A DNA stretch of 9,916 bases from Salinibacterium sp. GTDB taxonomy: Bacteria; Actinomycetota; Actinomycetes; Actinomycetales; Microbacteriaceae. The notes under the pieces were generated by a model. That model was not told the origin of the DNA, made no database searches, and was given only the letters and a program-made list of their open reading frames with translations. The DNA lies in contig JANXTJ010000174.1 of assembly GCA_025352485.1 (NCBI GenBank), positions 1-9,916 on the forward strand, in the 5' to 3' direction. Shown one piece after another: positions 1 to 6,704 of this stretch (the first letter of the stretch is position 1; every line of letters starts with the position of its first letter). The position numbers and the translations under genes were made by a program.

Positions 1-765
1 CTTGGCGACTTCGATGCCCATCCGCCAGGCGCCCACGGCATCCTTCTCGATGGCTGCGATCTCGCGGTCGGTCGCGTTCGATGCCCGCACGGTGCGCACC
101 GCTGACAGCGACCGCTCGACCGCCGCGGCCAGGTCGCCGACCTTTTCTTGCTGCTTGCGACTGGCGACCCTGACTCGGCCCGATAGGGCAACGACGGTGA
201 CGATGGACACCGCGATGACCAGCACGGTGAGCCCGAGCAGCAGCGGGTCGATCAGCAGCATCGCGATGAGCGCACCCACGAAGACGAGGGAGCCACCGAC
301 GGCGTCAACCAGCCCTTGGGTGATGACCGCGTACAGCAGCGTGGTGTCAGAGCCGACGCGCGAGACCAGGTCGCCGGTGCGGCGGGTGTCGAATTCGCTG
401 ATCGGAAGTCGCAGCATGCGGCGCACGAGCTGGCGGCGGGCGGAGAGAACGACCGAGGTGCCGGTGCGCTGCAGGAGGTAGTGCTGGAAACCACTCAGAA
501 TCGCGGATGCCACCACCAGACCCACGAGCGCCCAGACGAGCATCCCGAGCGGCTTGTTGGTCTGCACGAGCCCAATCACCTGGCTGACCAAAAGGGGCTG
601 CGCGAGTGAGGTTGCCGCCGACAAAACGCTCAGGCCGATCACCACGCCGAGGATCTTCTTGTGCTCGAGGAGGTACGGCATTAGTTCGCTGAAACGGGCG
701 CGGGGGCCGTCGTCTTTCTTGCCCCTGGCAAAGGGCGAACGGCGCTCGGGCGTAGTGGTGCTCAT
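1..765 (-). CDS. ABC exporter, membrane domain (N-terminal part, cut by left edge)
   Basis: The frame is open from an ATG at 765 to the window edge, giving 255 residues. A hydrophilic, basic start (about 1-30) is followed by hydrophobic segments near residues 38-62, 74-98, 153-172 and 174-195. Between them lies the typical exporter stretch LPISEFDTRRTGDLVSR (120-136), with the conserved R-x-x-GDL-x-SR pattern near a coupling helix. This is the type I exporter membrane domain (ABC_membrane family, as in LmrA/BmrA). The ATPase domain would normally follow on the same chain, beyond the edge. An AGGAAAG sequence ten nt upstream supports the start. The gene is divergent from the ABC-2 operon that begins at 895. 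Family membership is clear. The substrate (drug, lipid or peptide), and whether it works as a homodimer or with a partner half-transporter, cannot be told from this part. Confidence 0.9.
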   Translation of the reverse strand, partial: MSTTTPERRSPFARGKKDDGPRARFSELMPYLLEHKKILGVVIGLSVLSAATSLAQPLLVSQVIGLVQTNKPLGMLVWALVGLVVASAILSGFQHYLLQRTGTSVVLSARRQLVRRMLRLPISEFDTRRTGDLVSRVGSDTTLLYAVITQGLVDAVGGSLVFVGALIAMLLIDPLLLGLTVLVIAVSIVTVVALSGRVRVASRKQQEKVGDLAAAVERSLSAVRTVRASNATDREIAAIEKDAVGAWRMGIEVAK

Positions 766-881
766 GTACTCAATTCTTTCCTAGTCTCGGGGGGTGGCCG
801 TACTCCGGTCGGGGTAACTGAGTGCCGCAGCCCTACTTCCGGCGTCGACGGCAGCGCTGTCGCGGTGTCCGAACCCTCGGC

Positions 882-895
882 TAGGTTGGACAACG
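882..895 (+). promoter_or_regulatory. Leaderless promoter of the ABC-2 export operon
   Basis: TAGGTT at 882-887 fits the actinobacterial -10 pattern TANNNT and stands seven nt before GTG at 895. Transcription would therefore begin at or next to the start codon, giving a leaderless mRNA. No clear -35 hexamer is visible at the expected distance. The same layout is seen before the MFS gene (4941) and before lgt (8683), which strengthens the reading. The rest of the 129-nt divergent spacer (766-894) must also hold the promoter of the minus-strand exporter, which I could not pick out. Confidence 0.5.
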
Positions 896-1821
896 TGCCT
901 GCTCCCGTTATCTCCGCGACCGCGCTGACCAAGACCTACAAAGACATGAATGCCGTCGACGGCATCTCCTTCGAGGTCGCACCCGGCGAGTCTTTCGGCC
1001 TGCTCGGCCCCAATGGCGCCGGCAAATCCACGACCATGCGCATGGTCGGTGCGGTGTCAACGCGCACCAGCGGTGACCTGACGATCCTCGGAATGGATCC
1101 GAACGCGCACGGCCCCGAGATTCGTGCCCAACTCGGCGTCGTGCCCCAGCAAGACAACCTCGACACCGAGTTGCGTGTTCGCGACAACCTGATCGTCTAC
1201 GGGCGCTATTTCGGCCTGCCGCGCGCCGAGGTGGCCAAGCGTGCCGACGAGTTGCTCGAATTCGCGCAGCTCGCCGACCGGTCCAAAGCCAAAATCGATG
1301 ATCTGAGTGGGGGGATGAAGCGGCGCCTGACCATCGCGCGTGCGCTCATCAATGAGCCGCGCATCCTGCTCCTAGACGAGCCCACGACCGGGCTGGATCC
1401 ACAGGCTCGCCATATTCTCTGGGATCGACTCTTCCGCCTCAAAGAGCTGGGCACCACGCTCGTGCTGACCACGCACTACATGGATGAGGCCGAACAGCTC
1501 TGCGACCGTCTCGTCGTCGTCGACAAGGGCCGCATCATGGCGGAGGGCGCACCGGCCGCCCTGATCAGAGAGCACTCCAGTCGTGAGGTGCTCGAGGTGC
1601 GTTTCGGCTCGGACCGCAACGCGGGTGCCGCGGCCGCCCTCGCCGGGATCGGTGATCGCCTCGAGGTGCTGCCCGACCGAATTTTGGTCTATTCCAGCAA
1701 CGGCGAGGAGGCACTGGTGGAGGTGACCCGGCGCGGGCTTGCGCCGATCACGAGCCTGGTGCGCCGGTCGAGCCTTGAGGACGTCTTCCTGCGGCTTACC
1801 GGCCGGACCTTGATCGAATGA
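895..1821 (+). CDS. ABC-2 type exporter, ATP-binding protein (DrrA/NodI-like)
   Basis: This is a single cytoplasmic ATPase domain that should power the two membrane proteins encoded downstream. Numbered from GTG 895 (308 residues), it shows Walker A GPNGAGKST (38-46), the Q-loop in VPQQDNLD (83-90), signature LSGGM (137-141), Walker B ILLLDEP (157-163), D-loop GLDP (166-169) and switch histidine 194 in LTTH. The phrases DNLIVYGRYFG and the C-terminal SLEDVFLRLTGR are typical of the DrrA/NodI subfamily, which exports antibiotics, lipids or lipo-oligosaccharides. GTG 865 is an in-frame alternative that adds ten residues. I prefer 895 because of the -10 box seven nt upstream and because the conserved part begins soon after it. 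The stop overlaps the next start by 4 nt (ATGA), so the genes are probably translated together. The substrate is unknown. Confidence 0.95.
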   Translation: MPAPVISATALTKTYKDMNAVDGISFEVAPGESFGLLGPNGAGKSTTMRMVGAVSTRTSGDLTILGMDPNAHGPEIRAQLGVVPQQDNLDTELRVRDNLIVYGRYFGLPRAEVAKRADELLEFAQLADRSKAKIDDLSGGMKRRLTIARALINEPRILLLDEPTTGLDPQARHILWDRLFRLKELGTTLVLTTHYMDEAEQLCDRLVVVDKGRIMAEGAPAALIREHSSREVLEVRFGSDRNAGAAAALAGIGDRLEVLPDRILVYSSNGEEALVEVTRRGLAPITSLVRRSSLEDVFLRLTGRTLIE

Positions 1822-2624
1822 GCGGCCTCACCGCGGCAGGTGCCCGATCGCGACGGTGGGGGGCGTGGTACGTCGCCGAGCACAAAATCAGGCAGATGCG
1901 CGGCTACCTCGGCACGGTCGTGGCGACGGCGATCGGTACCCCGGTGCTCTATCTCTTCGCCTTCGGTGTGGGGCTGGCCACCCTGATCAACGGCAATGTC
2001 GGCCCGGTGCCCGGCATCAGTTACCTCGAGTTCGTCGCGCCCGCGCTGCTGGCCTCCGCAGCGGTGTTGGTGGCAATGGAGGAATACACCTTCGGGATCC
2101 TGCTCGGCCTGAAGTGGAACGCCACCTTCGTCGGCATGAACGCATCCCCGATCAGCCCCCGCCAGATCGTCAACGGCCTGATGATCTTCGTTGGGCTGCG
2201 GATGGTCGTCACGACGGTGATCTACTTCGTCGTGATGGTGATTTTCGGTGCGGTGCACTCCCCGCTCGCGGCCATGACTATTCCGGCAGGGATGCTCGCC
2301 GGTTTCGCGTTCGCCCCCGTAGCCGCCTACGCCGCAACGATCACGGAGGACCGCGGGCAGTTCGCGATTCTGCAACGGGTGGTCATTCTGCCGCTGACCC
2401 TGTTCAGCGGCACTGTTTTTCCACTCACCCAGTTGCCCATCTTCCTGCAGTGGATCGGCTGGCTGTCACCGCTCTGGCACGCCAGCGAACTCGGACGCCA
2501 GTTTGCCTACGGGCCGACCGAGCCGATCTGGCTCACGGTCACTCACGTCGCCTACCTGCTGGCGCTCGGCATCCTCGGCTGGCAGCTGTGTGTGCGAAAC
2601 GTCGCCAGGAGGTTGAACAAATGA
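1818..2624 (+). CDS. ABC-2 type exporter permease, first subunit
   Basis: The 268-residue membrane protein should form the export channel with the next gene product. Hydrophobic stretches lie near residues 31-55, 71-87, 119-145, 155-175, 187-212 and 238-256, which fits the six-helix ABC2_membrane fold. The segment FSGTVFPLTQLP (196-207), followed by PLWHASELGR (218-227), matches the conserved F-x-PL-x-x-LP and PL-x-H-x-x-EL pattern of DrrB/NodJ permeases. The start ATG shares its A and TG with the ATPase stop, and no strong ribosome site precedes it, so translation probably depends on the upstream gene. Being one of two different permeases, it points to a heteromeric channel. What it exports cannot be read from the sequence. 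Confidence 0.92.
   Translation: MSGLTAAGARSRRWGAWYVAEHKIRQMRGYLGTVVATAIGTPVLYLFAFGVGLATLINGNVGPVPGISYLEFVAPALLASAAVLVAMEEYTFGILLGLKWNATFVGMNASPISPRQIVNGLMIFVGLRMVVTTVIYFVVMVIFGAVHSPLAAMTIPAGMLAGFAFAPVAAYAATITEDRGQFAILQRVVILPLTLFSGTVFPLTQLPIFLQWIGWLSPLWHASELGRQFAYGPTEPIWLTVTHVAYLLALGILGWQLCVRNVARRLNK
2607..2612 (+). promoter_or_regulatory. Ribosome binding site fixing the start of the second permease
   Basis: A perfect AGGAGG stands eight nt before ATG 2621, inside the last codons of the first permease. The reading frame of the second permease stays open far upstream (to about 1856) by chance, because GC-rich DNA has few stops. This site, the ATGA overlap and the protein similarity all place the true start at 2621. 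Confidence 0.85.
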
Positions 2625-3451
2625 GCGTCGAGACGAAGGTGCAGGGGCGGGTGACCTCGCACGGTGGCGTACGCGCGCTGTATTCGGGCAATGCGCGCTC
2701 GGTGGTCGGTCGTGGGCTGCTCGCCACGCGCAGCACCAACTGGATCATCGTGCTCACCGGGGTGTTCGAGCCGATTTTCTACCTGCTCGCACTCGGCATC
2801 GGGCTCGGCAGCTACATCGGCGGTGGGGTCGTGGATGCCCACGGCAACTGCATTCCCTATGCGGCATATATCGCACCGGCGCTGCTCGCCGTCTCGGCGA
2901 TGAACGGCGCGATTTACGACTCGACCTGGAATGTCTTCTTCAAGATGCATTTCGGCAAGCTCTATCAGGGCATGCTCGCCACGAGACTCGGCCCGCTGGA
3001 TGTCGCGCTCGGCGAGATCTCGCTCGCTCTGCTGCGCGGCGCCGCATACGGCACCACATTCCTGCTGGTCATGCAGGTGCTCGGGCTCACGCTGTCGTGG
3101 ACCGCGATCCTGGCGCTGCCGGCGCTGCTGCTCATCGCCTTCGGCTTTGCCAGCCTCGGCATGGGCATCACCAGTTATCTGAAGAGCTTCCAGCAGATGG
3201 ACTGGATTACCTTCGCGCTGCTGCCGATGTTTCTGTTCTCCGCGACCTTCTACCCGCTATCGGTCTACCCGGCCCCGATCCAGTGGGTCGTTCAAGCGCT
3301 GCCGCTCTGGCACGGAGTCGAACTCGTGCGCGGGCTCACCACCGGGGCGCTGACTCCCGCGATGATCGTGCACGTGCTGTATTTTCTCGTGATGGTGGCC
3401 GTCGGGCTGGTGTTTACCACCCGGCGGTTGCGGGCACTCTTCCTCGACTGA
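2621..3451 (+). CDS. ABC-2 type exporter permease, second subunit
   Basis: This 276-residue permease is related to, but clearly different from, the one just upstream. It has a hydrophilic N-terminus and hydrophobic stretches near residues 41-62, 80-97, 126-152, 161-183, 197-217 and 247-266. The conserved ABC-2 region reads FSATFYPLSVYP (206-217), then LPLWHGVELVRG (227-238), typical of NodJ/DrrB proteins. The start at 2621 overlaps the previous stop by 4 nt and follows a perfect AGGAGG. With the ATPase it completes a three-gene exporter with two different membrane subunits. It is the last gene of the operon and converges on the MFS gene across a repeat-rich spacer. The substrate is unknown; drug, lipid and polysaccharide export are all possible for this family. 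Confidence 0.92.
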   Translation: MSVETKVQGRVTSHGGVRALYSGNARSVVGRGLLATRSTNWIIVLTGVFEPIFYLLALGIGLGSYIGGGVVDAHGNCIPYAAYIAPALLAVSAMNGAIYDSTWNVFFKMHFGKLYQGMLATRLGPLDVALGEISLALLRGAAYGTTFLLVMQVLGLTLSWTAILALPALLLIAFGFASLGMGITSYLKSFQQMDWITFALLPMFLFSATFYPLSVYPAPIQWVVQALPLWHGVELVRGLTTGALTPAMIVHVLYFLVMVAVGLVFTTRRLRALFLD

Positions 3452-3504
3452 CCGTTCATCGAGCACTTCGCTTTCCGGGACCGCGGTAGCGAGCGCCCGG
3501 GGTC

Positions 3505-3591
3505 TGGCGGGAAAACGGGGCCCTCCGGCGGGAGTTGTTGGCACGCGGCTGGAGTTGTTTTTCCCGCCAAGCAGCAGTTTCTCCCGCCGGA
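3505..3591. repeat. Two interleaved 11-bp inverted repeats in a convergent spacer
   Basis: TGGCGGGAAAA (3505-3515) is perfectly complementary to TTTTCCCGCCA (3559-3569), and TCCGGCGGGAG (3524-3534) to CTCCCGCCGGA (3581-3591). The arms run A-B-A'-B', so both full stems can exist together only as a pseudoknot. Alternatively the shared GGCGGGA and TCCCGCC cores can pair as nested stems (A with B', B with A'). GGAGTTGTT also occurs twice (3531-3539 and 3551-3559), exactly 20 bp apart. The spacer separates the ends of two convergent genes, so a two-way terminator is one possible role. A dispersed intergenic repeat is another. Confidence 0.75.
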
Positions 3592-3630
3592 CGGAGCAGG
3601 CGGAGCAGACGGAGCGGCGGGAGCAGCGGG
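3591..3630 (+). repeat. 9-bp tandem repeat, about four and a half copies
   Basis: Successive nine-base units read acggagcag, gcggagcag, acggagcgg and cgggagcag, followed by a partial cggg. The consensus is roughly aCGGAGCAG. The array begins at the last base of the inverted repeat and ends about ten bases before the stop codon of the MFS gene, so it is noncoding with respect to both neighbours. It is strongly G-rich on the plus strand. Copy number might vary between strains through slippage. Confidence 0.75.
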
Positions 3631-3639
3631 CGGATCGCG

Positions 3640-4941
3640 CTACTTGACCGACTTGATCGGGATGACGGCCAGCCCGCCGAGGACAGCGAAGATGGCGGAT
3701 GCCACGAACAGGGCCGTGAAGCCACCGAGCGATGCCACGACGAAGGCGCCCAACAGCGGGGCGACGGCCTGCGGCACCGCGGTGGCGATGTTCATGATCC
3801 CGAGGTCTTTGCCGCGGGTGTGCGAGCTCGGCAGCACCTGGGTCGCGAGGGCCTGATCGACGGCCATATAGCATCCGTAACCGAGCCCGAGGAGACCAGC
3901 GCCCACCTCGGCGATCGTCAGGTCGGGCACGAACGCGATCAGCAGTGCGGCAATGCCCTGCAGGTACGCGGCGAGGTAAACGAACATCTTGCGCCGGCCG
4001 AGTCGGTCGCTGAGCCGGCCGAAGCCGAGCGCGGCGATGATGAAGAAGACCAGGTAAATCATCGTCAGCACGAGCAGGTCGTCTTGCGCGCTCGCCCCAC
4101 GGTTGAGGCCATACATCAGAAAGTAGAGCAGCAGGGTGGTGCCGAGCGCATTGCCGAGGTTGACGAGAATGCGCCCCAAGAGCGTCCAGCCAAAGTCGGG
4201 GTGGGCGACCGGGTTGATCCAGAACCCCTTCAGCAGCGTCGACAGTTTGAAGGGCGACCGCAGCACCTTGGGCAGCACTTCGTCTGTCGTGAAGATCAGG
4301 AAAGGCAGCGCCAGAATGACGAGCAGCACGGCCATCAGGCTGTAGCCGACCAGCTGTCCCAGCCCCAGAATGAGCACGAGCAGCAGCCCGAGCACTGTGC
4401 CAACGGCCTGCGGGGCCGACACCCAGCCGGAGACGAACCCGCGTTGGCGCACCGGAACCTGGTCGGAGATGGTGGCGGTGATGGCGGCAGAGACGATGCA
4501 GAAGCCGACGATCGTCAGCGACCAGAAGACGCCGATCCCGACCATGGTCGCCTGGAAGCCGAGGGCCACCAGCGACACCGCGAAGACGACGGTGCCGACC
4601 AGAATCCACGGCCGGCGCCGACCGTAGCGCGAGGTCGTGCGGTCGGACAGCGCGCCGGTCAGCGGGTACGCGATGAGCGCGCACGCCCCCGCGATGCCCG
4701 AGATGATGCCGAACGCGATGACGCTGGAGACCCAGGCGTCGGATTGCAGCGTCTGGGTTGCGCCGCGGCTCGCGATGAGAAGGTTATCGATCTGCTGGGG
4801 CAGCAGCAGCTGCACGGGCGTGAGCTGCGCCATCCAGATGCCGAGCCACGCGGTCGCAAAGAGCGCGATCCAGCGGGGGGGCACCTTGCTTTTCGGCTCG
4901 GCAAAAGGGGCAAAGGCTGCGGGTAGGGCGTGTGAGGGCAC
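3640..4941 (-). CDS. MFS transporter, GPH/SLC45-like
   Basis: The 433-residue protein is almost wholly hydrophobic after a short polar N-terminus, consistent with twelve helices. The first loop carries GALSDRTTSRYGRRRPWI (96-113 region), the form of motif A seen in SLC45/GPH-type sugar symporters. A second copy, GRLSDRLGRRK (308-318), sits at the matching place in the second half. The segment YMAVDQALATQVLP (358-371) is also typical of that group. The start is GTG 4941, six nt after a TAATCT -10 box, which suggests a leaderless transcript. The gene lies nine nt after the ribH stop, so read-through from the riboflavin operon is also likely. Sugar transport is the family default. A flavin-related substrate is only a guess from position. 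Confidence 0.88.
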   Translation of the reverse strand: MPSHALPAAFAPFAEPKSKVPPRWIALFATAWLGIWMAQLTPVQLLLPQQIDNLLIASRGATQTLQSDAWVSSVIAFGIISGIAGACALIAYPLTGALSDRTTSRYGRRRPWILVGTVVFAVSLVALGFQATMVGIGVFWSLTIVGFCIVSAAITATISDQVPVRQRGFVSGWVSAPQAVGTVLGLLLVLILGLGQLVGYSLMAVLLVILALPFLIFTTDEVLPKVLRSPFKLSTLLKGFWINPVAHPDFGWTLLGRILVNLGNALGTTLLLYFLMYGLNRGASAQDDLLVLTMIYLVFFIIAALGFGRLSDRLGRRKMFVYLAAYLQGIAALLIAFVPDLTIAEVGAGLLGLGYGCYMAVDQALATQVLPSSHTRGKDLGIMNIATAVPQAVAPLLGAFVVASLGGFTALFVASAIFAVLGGLAVIPIKSVK

Positions 4942-4947
4942 GAAGCC

Positions 4948-4953
4948 AGATTA
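4948..4953 (-). promoter_or_regulatory. -10 box of the MFS gene overlapping the ribH stop codon
   Basis: On the minus strand TAATCT (4953 down to 4948) matches TANNNT, and its first three bases are the TAA stop of ribH. Six nt later comes the GTG start at 4941. This is the leaderless layout also seen before 895 and 8683. A weak TTG-containing -35 candidate lies about 15 nt further upstream, inside ribH. No ribosome site of normal strength fits in the nine-nt gap, which favours leaderless translation from this promoter. Confidence 0.5.
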
Positions 4954-5424
4954 GTGGGAGCGGATGCCCCGCAACAGGATTGCCGTGGCGAGTGCCGCCT
5001 CGGCCGCTTCCGCGCCCTTGTCCTCTTGTGAGCCGGGTAGGCCCGCCCGGTCAAGCCCCTGCTGTTCGTTGTCGAGGGTGAGCACTCCGAAGCCGACCGG
5101 CTTGCCCGTGTCGAGGGCCACCCGAGTCAGCCCGTCGGTCGCGGCGGCGCTCACGTATTCGAAGTGTGGAGTTCCGCCACGCACGATCACGCCGAGGGCG
5201 ACAACGGCATCCGCACCCGCGTCGAGGGCGGCCCGGCTGACCAGCGGAAGCTCAAAACTGCCGGGAACCTGCACCTCGGTGACCTCGGCTCCCGACTCGA
5301 GAAGCACCCGGCGGGCACCGGCGAGCAGGCCGTCCGCGATCGCGTGGTGCCAGAGGCCTGAAACAATCGTGACCTTTATTCCGGTGCCGTCGGTGTCAAG
5401 TACGGGGTGGCCTTCGCCGCTCAT
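4951..5424 (-). CDS. ribH: 6,7-dimethyl-8-ribityllumazine synthase
   Basis: RibH joins 5-amino-6-ribitylamino-uracil with 3,4-dihydroxy-2-butanone 4-phosphate to make lumazine, the substrate of riboflavin synthase. At 157 residues it has the normal family length. Visible motifs are VPGSFELP (53-60), the phosphate-binding and catalytic segment VRGGTPHFEYV (81-91) with the conserved histidine at 87, GVLT (113-116), and the closing DKGAEAAEAAL (135-145). Trp25 lies where the family has an aromatic residue stacking on the substrate. The ATG at 5424 overlaps the ribBA stop by 4 nt (ATGA), and AAAGG lies seven nt upstream. It is the last biosynthetic gene of the operon. The enzyme is expected to form pentamers or icosahedral shells, but the sequence alone does not decide which. 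Confidence 0.97.
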   Translation of the reverse strand: MSGEGHPVLDTDGTGIKVTIVSGLWHHAIADGLLAGARRVLLESGAEVTEVQVPGSFELPLVSRAALDAGADAVVALGVIVRGGTPHFEYVSAAATDGLTRVALDTGKPVGFGVLTLDNEQQGLDRAGLPGSQEDKGAEAAEAALATAILLRGIRSH

Positions 5425-6704
5425 CGGGTTACCTTTCGTGTTGCGGCCAGTGCCGCGTCGAGTACTGCATCGGAGGGCAGCGCGTGGCCCATCCGGTCAC
5501 GTTTGACTTCGAGGTAGCCCTCATTGAATTCGCCCACTCCCACGACCAGCGGAACCAATTCGGTGACGATAATGCCGCGCTCCTCGAGCTGGCGCTGCTT
5601 TTCCGGGTTGTTGCTGAGCAGGCGGATCGACGTGAGCCCGACATCCTTGAGGATGCCGTACGCCGCCCCATAGTCGCGGGCGTCGGCGGGCAGGCCGAGA
5701 GCGAGGTTCGCGTCGAGCGTGTCCAGCCCGCCCTCCTGCAGGCGGTAAGCCTTCAGCTTGTTGATCAGGCCGATGCCGCGACCCTCGTGACCGCGCAGGT
5801 AGATCACCATTCCGCCGTCGCGCTGCACGGTTTCGAGTGCCGCGCGCAGCTGCGGGCCGCACTCGCATTTGAGCGAACCGAACGCCTCGCCGGTGAGGCA
5901 TTCGGAGTGCACCCGGACGAGCGTTCCATTGCGCAGCGGGCCCTTAATGAAGGCAACGTGGTCGGCCCCGGTGCTGCGGTCGCGGTAGGCGCGCACCAGG
6001 AAGGGGCCGTGCTCCGTCGGCACCGTGGTCTCGACCTCGAAGGATACCCGTGATGTTTCGGGCACGGCCTCGATGATCTTCGGCGCCCCCTCGCAGTTGT
6101 TGGCGACCAGGTACTCGATGATGGCTTTGATGGTGATAACGGGCACGTTTTCGCGCTCGCCAAGCTCGATGAGCCCGGGCAGCCGCATCATTTCGCCGTC
6201 CTCGGCTACGATCTCTGAGATTGCAGCCACCGGGTTCAGGCCCGCGAGTTTCATCAGGTCGACGGCGGCTTCGGTGTGGCCGTCGCGTTCCTGCAGGCCG
6301 CCATCCTTCGCCCGCAGCGGCAGGATGTGGCCGGGCCGATGCAAACCAGTTGGGGTCGACTGCGGGTCGGCCAGCACGCGCAGGGTGTGCGAGCGGTCTG
6401 CGGCGCTGATTCCGGTGCTGAGTCGGTCGGCGGCATCCACCGAGATCGTGTACGCGGTGCCGCGCGGGTCTTCGTTATTCTCCACCATGAGCGGCAGCCC
6501 GAGGCGGTCGGCGATCTCGTTGGTCATCGGGGCGCAGATGAAGCCGGACGACACCCGCACCATCCAGGCGATCCACTCTTGGCTCGCGAGCTCTGCCGAG
6601 ATGATGACGTCACCCTCGTTTTCGCGGCCCTCGTCGTCGGCGACGATGACGGGTCGACCGTCCTGCAGGGCCGCGATCGCGGCCGGGATGCTGGAGAGAC
6701 TCAT
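5421..6704 (-). CDS. ribBA: Bifunctional 3,4-DHBP synthase / GTP cyclohydrolase II
   Basis: This 427-residue fusion supplies both precursors of lumazine. The N-terminal half (about 1-205, RibB) turns ribulose 5-phosphate into dihydroxybutanone phosphate and formate. It shows DDEGRENEGD (23-32), STGISAADR (96-104), RPGH (123-126) and GHTEAAVDL (142-150), which carry the acidic metal- and substrate-binding residues. The C-terminal half (about 215-410, RibA) opens GTP. It has the zinc cysteines 269, 280 and 282 in SECLTGEAFGSLKCEC, then YLRGHEGRGIGL (302-313), and NNPEK (365-369). Both active sites look complete. ATG 6704 overlaps the ribE stop by 4 nt, with AAAGGAAC just upstream, and the 3' end overlaps ribH in the same way. 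Control should come from the FMN riboswitch of the operon. Confidence 0.97.
   Translation of the reverse strand: MSLSSIPAAIAALQDGRPVIVADDEGRENEGDVIISAELASQEWIAWMVRVSSGFICAPMTNEIADRLGLPLMVENNEDPRGTAYTISVDAADRLSTGISAADRSHTLRVLADPQSTPTGLHRPGHILPLRAKDGGLQERDGHTEAAVDLMKLAGLNPVAAISEIVAEDGEMMRLPGLIELGERENVPVITIKAIIEYLVANNCEGAPKIIEAVPETSRVSFEVETTVPTEHGPFLVRAYRDRSTGADHVAFIKGPLRNGTLVRVHSECLTGEAFGSLKCECGPQLRAALETVQRDGGMVIYLRGHEGRGIGLINKLKAYRLQEGGLDTLDANLALGLPADARDYGAAYGILKDVGLTSIRLLSNNPEKQRQLEERGIIVTELVPLVVGVGEFNEGYLEVKRDRMGHALPSDAVLDAALAATRKVTR

Noticed and set aside
865..894. GTG 865 as the start of the ABC-2 ATPase
   Set aside because: It is possible, but it lies upstream of the best -10 box and adds ten residues that are not part of the domain. 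GTG 895 is preferred, not proven.
1856..2620. Long in-frame extension upstream of the second ABC-2 permease, making a 531-residue frame
   Set aside because: It reads arginine- and histidine-rich nonsense across the first permease. The real start at 2621 has AGGAGG and a family-typical N-terminus.
3505..3630. CRISPR array in the repeat-rich spacer
   Set aside because: The repeats are only 9-11 bp, with no regular spacers and no cas genes nearby.
3257..4684. 475-residue minus-strand frame overlapping the MFS gene and running into the second permease
   Set aside because: Its composition is the Arg/Ala/Pro bias of an out-of-frame GC-rich reading. The MFS protein in the neighbouring frame has clear family motifs.
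3535..4926. 463-residue plus-strand frame opposite the MFS gene
   Set aside because: It is hydrophilic low-complexity sequence, rich in Glu, Arg, Gln and Asp. It is the antisense shadow of a membrane protein.
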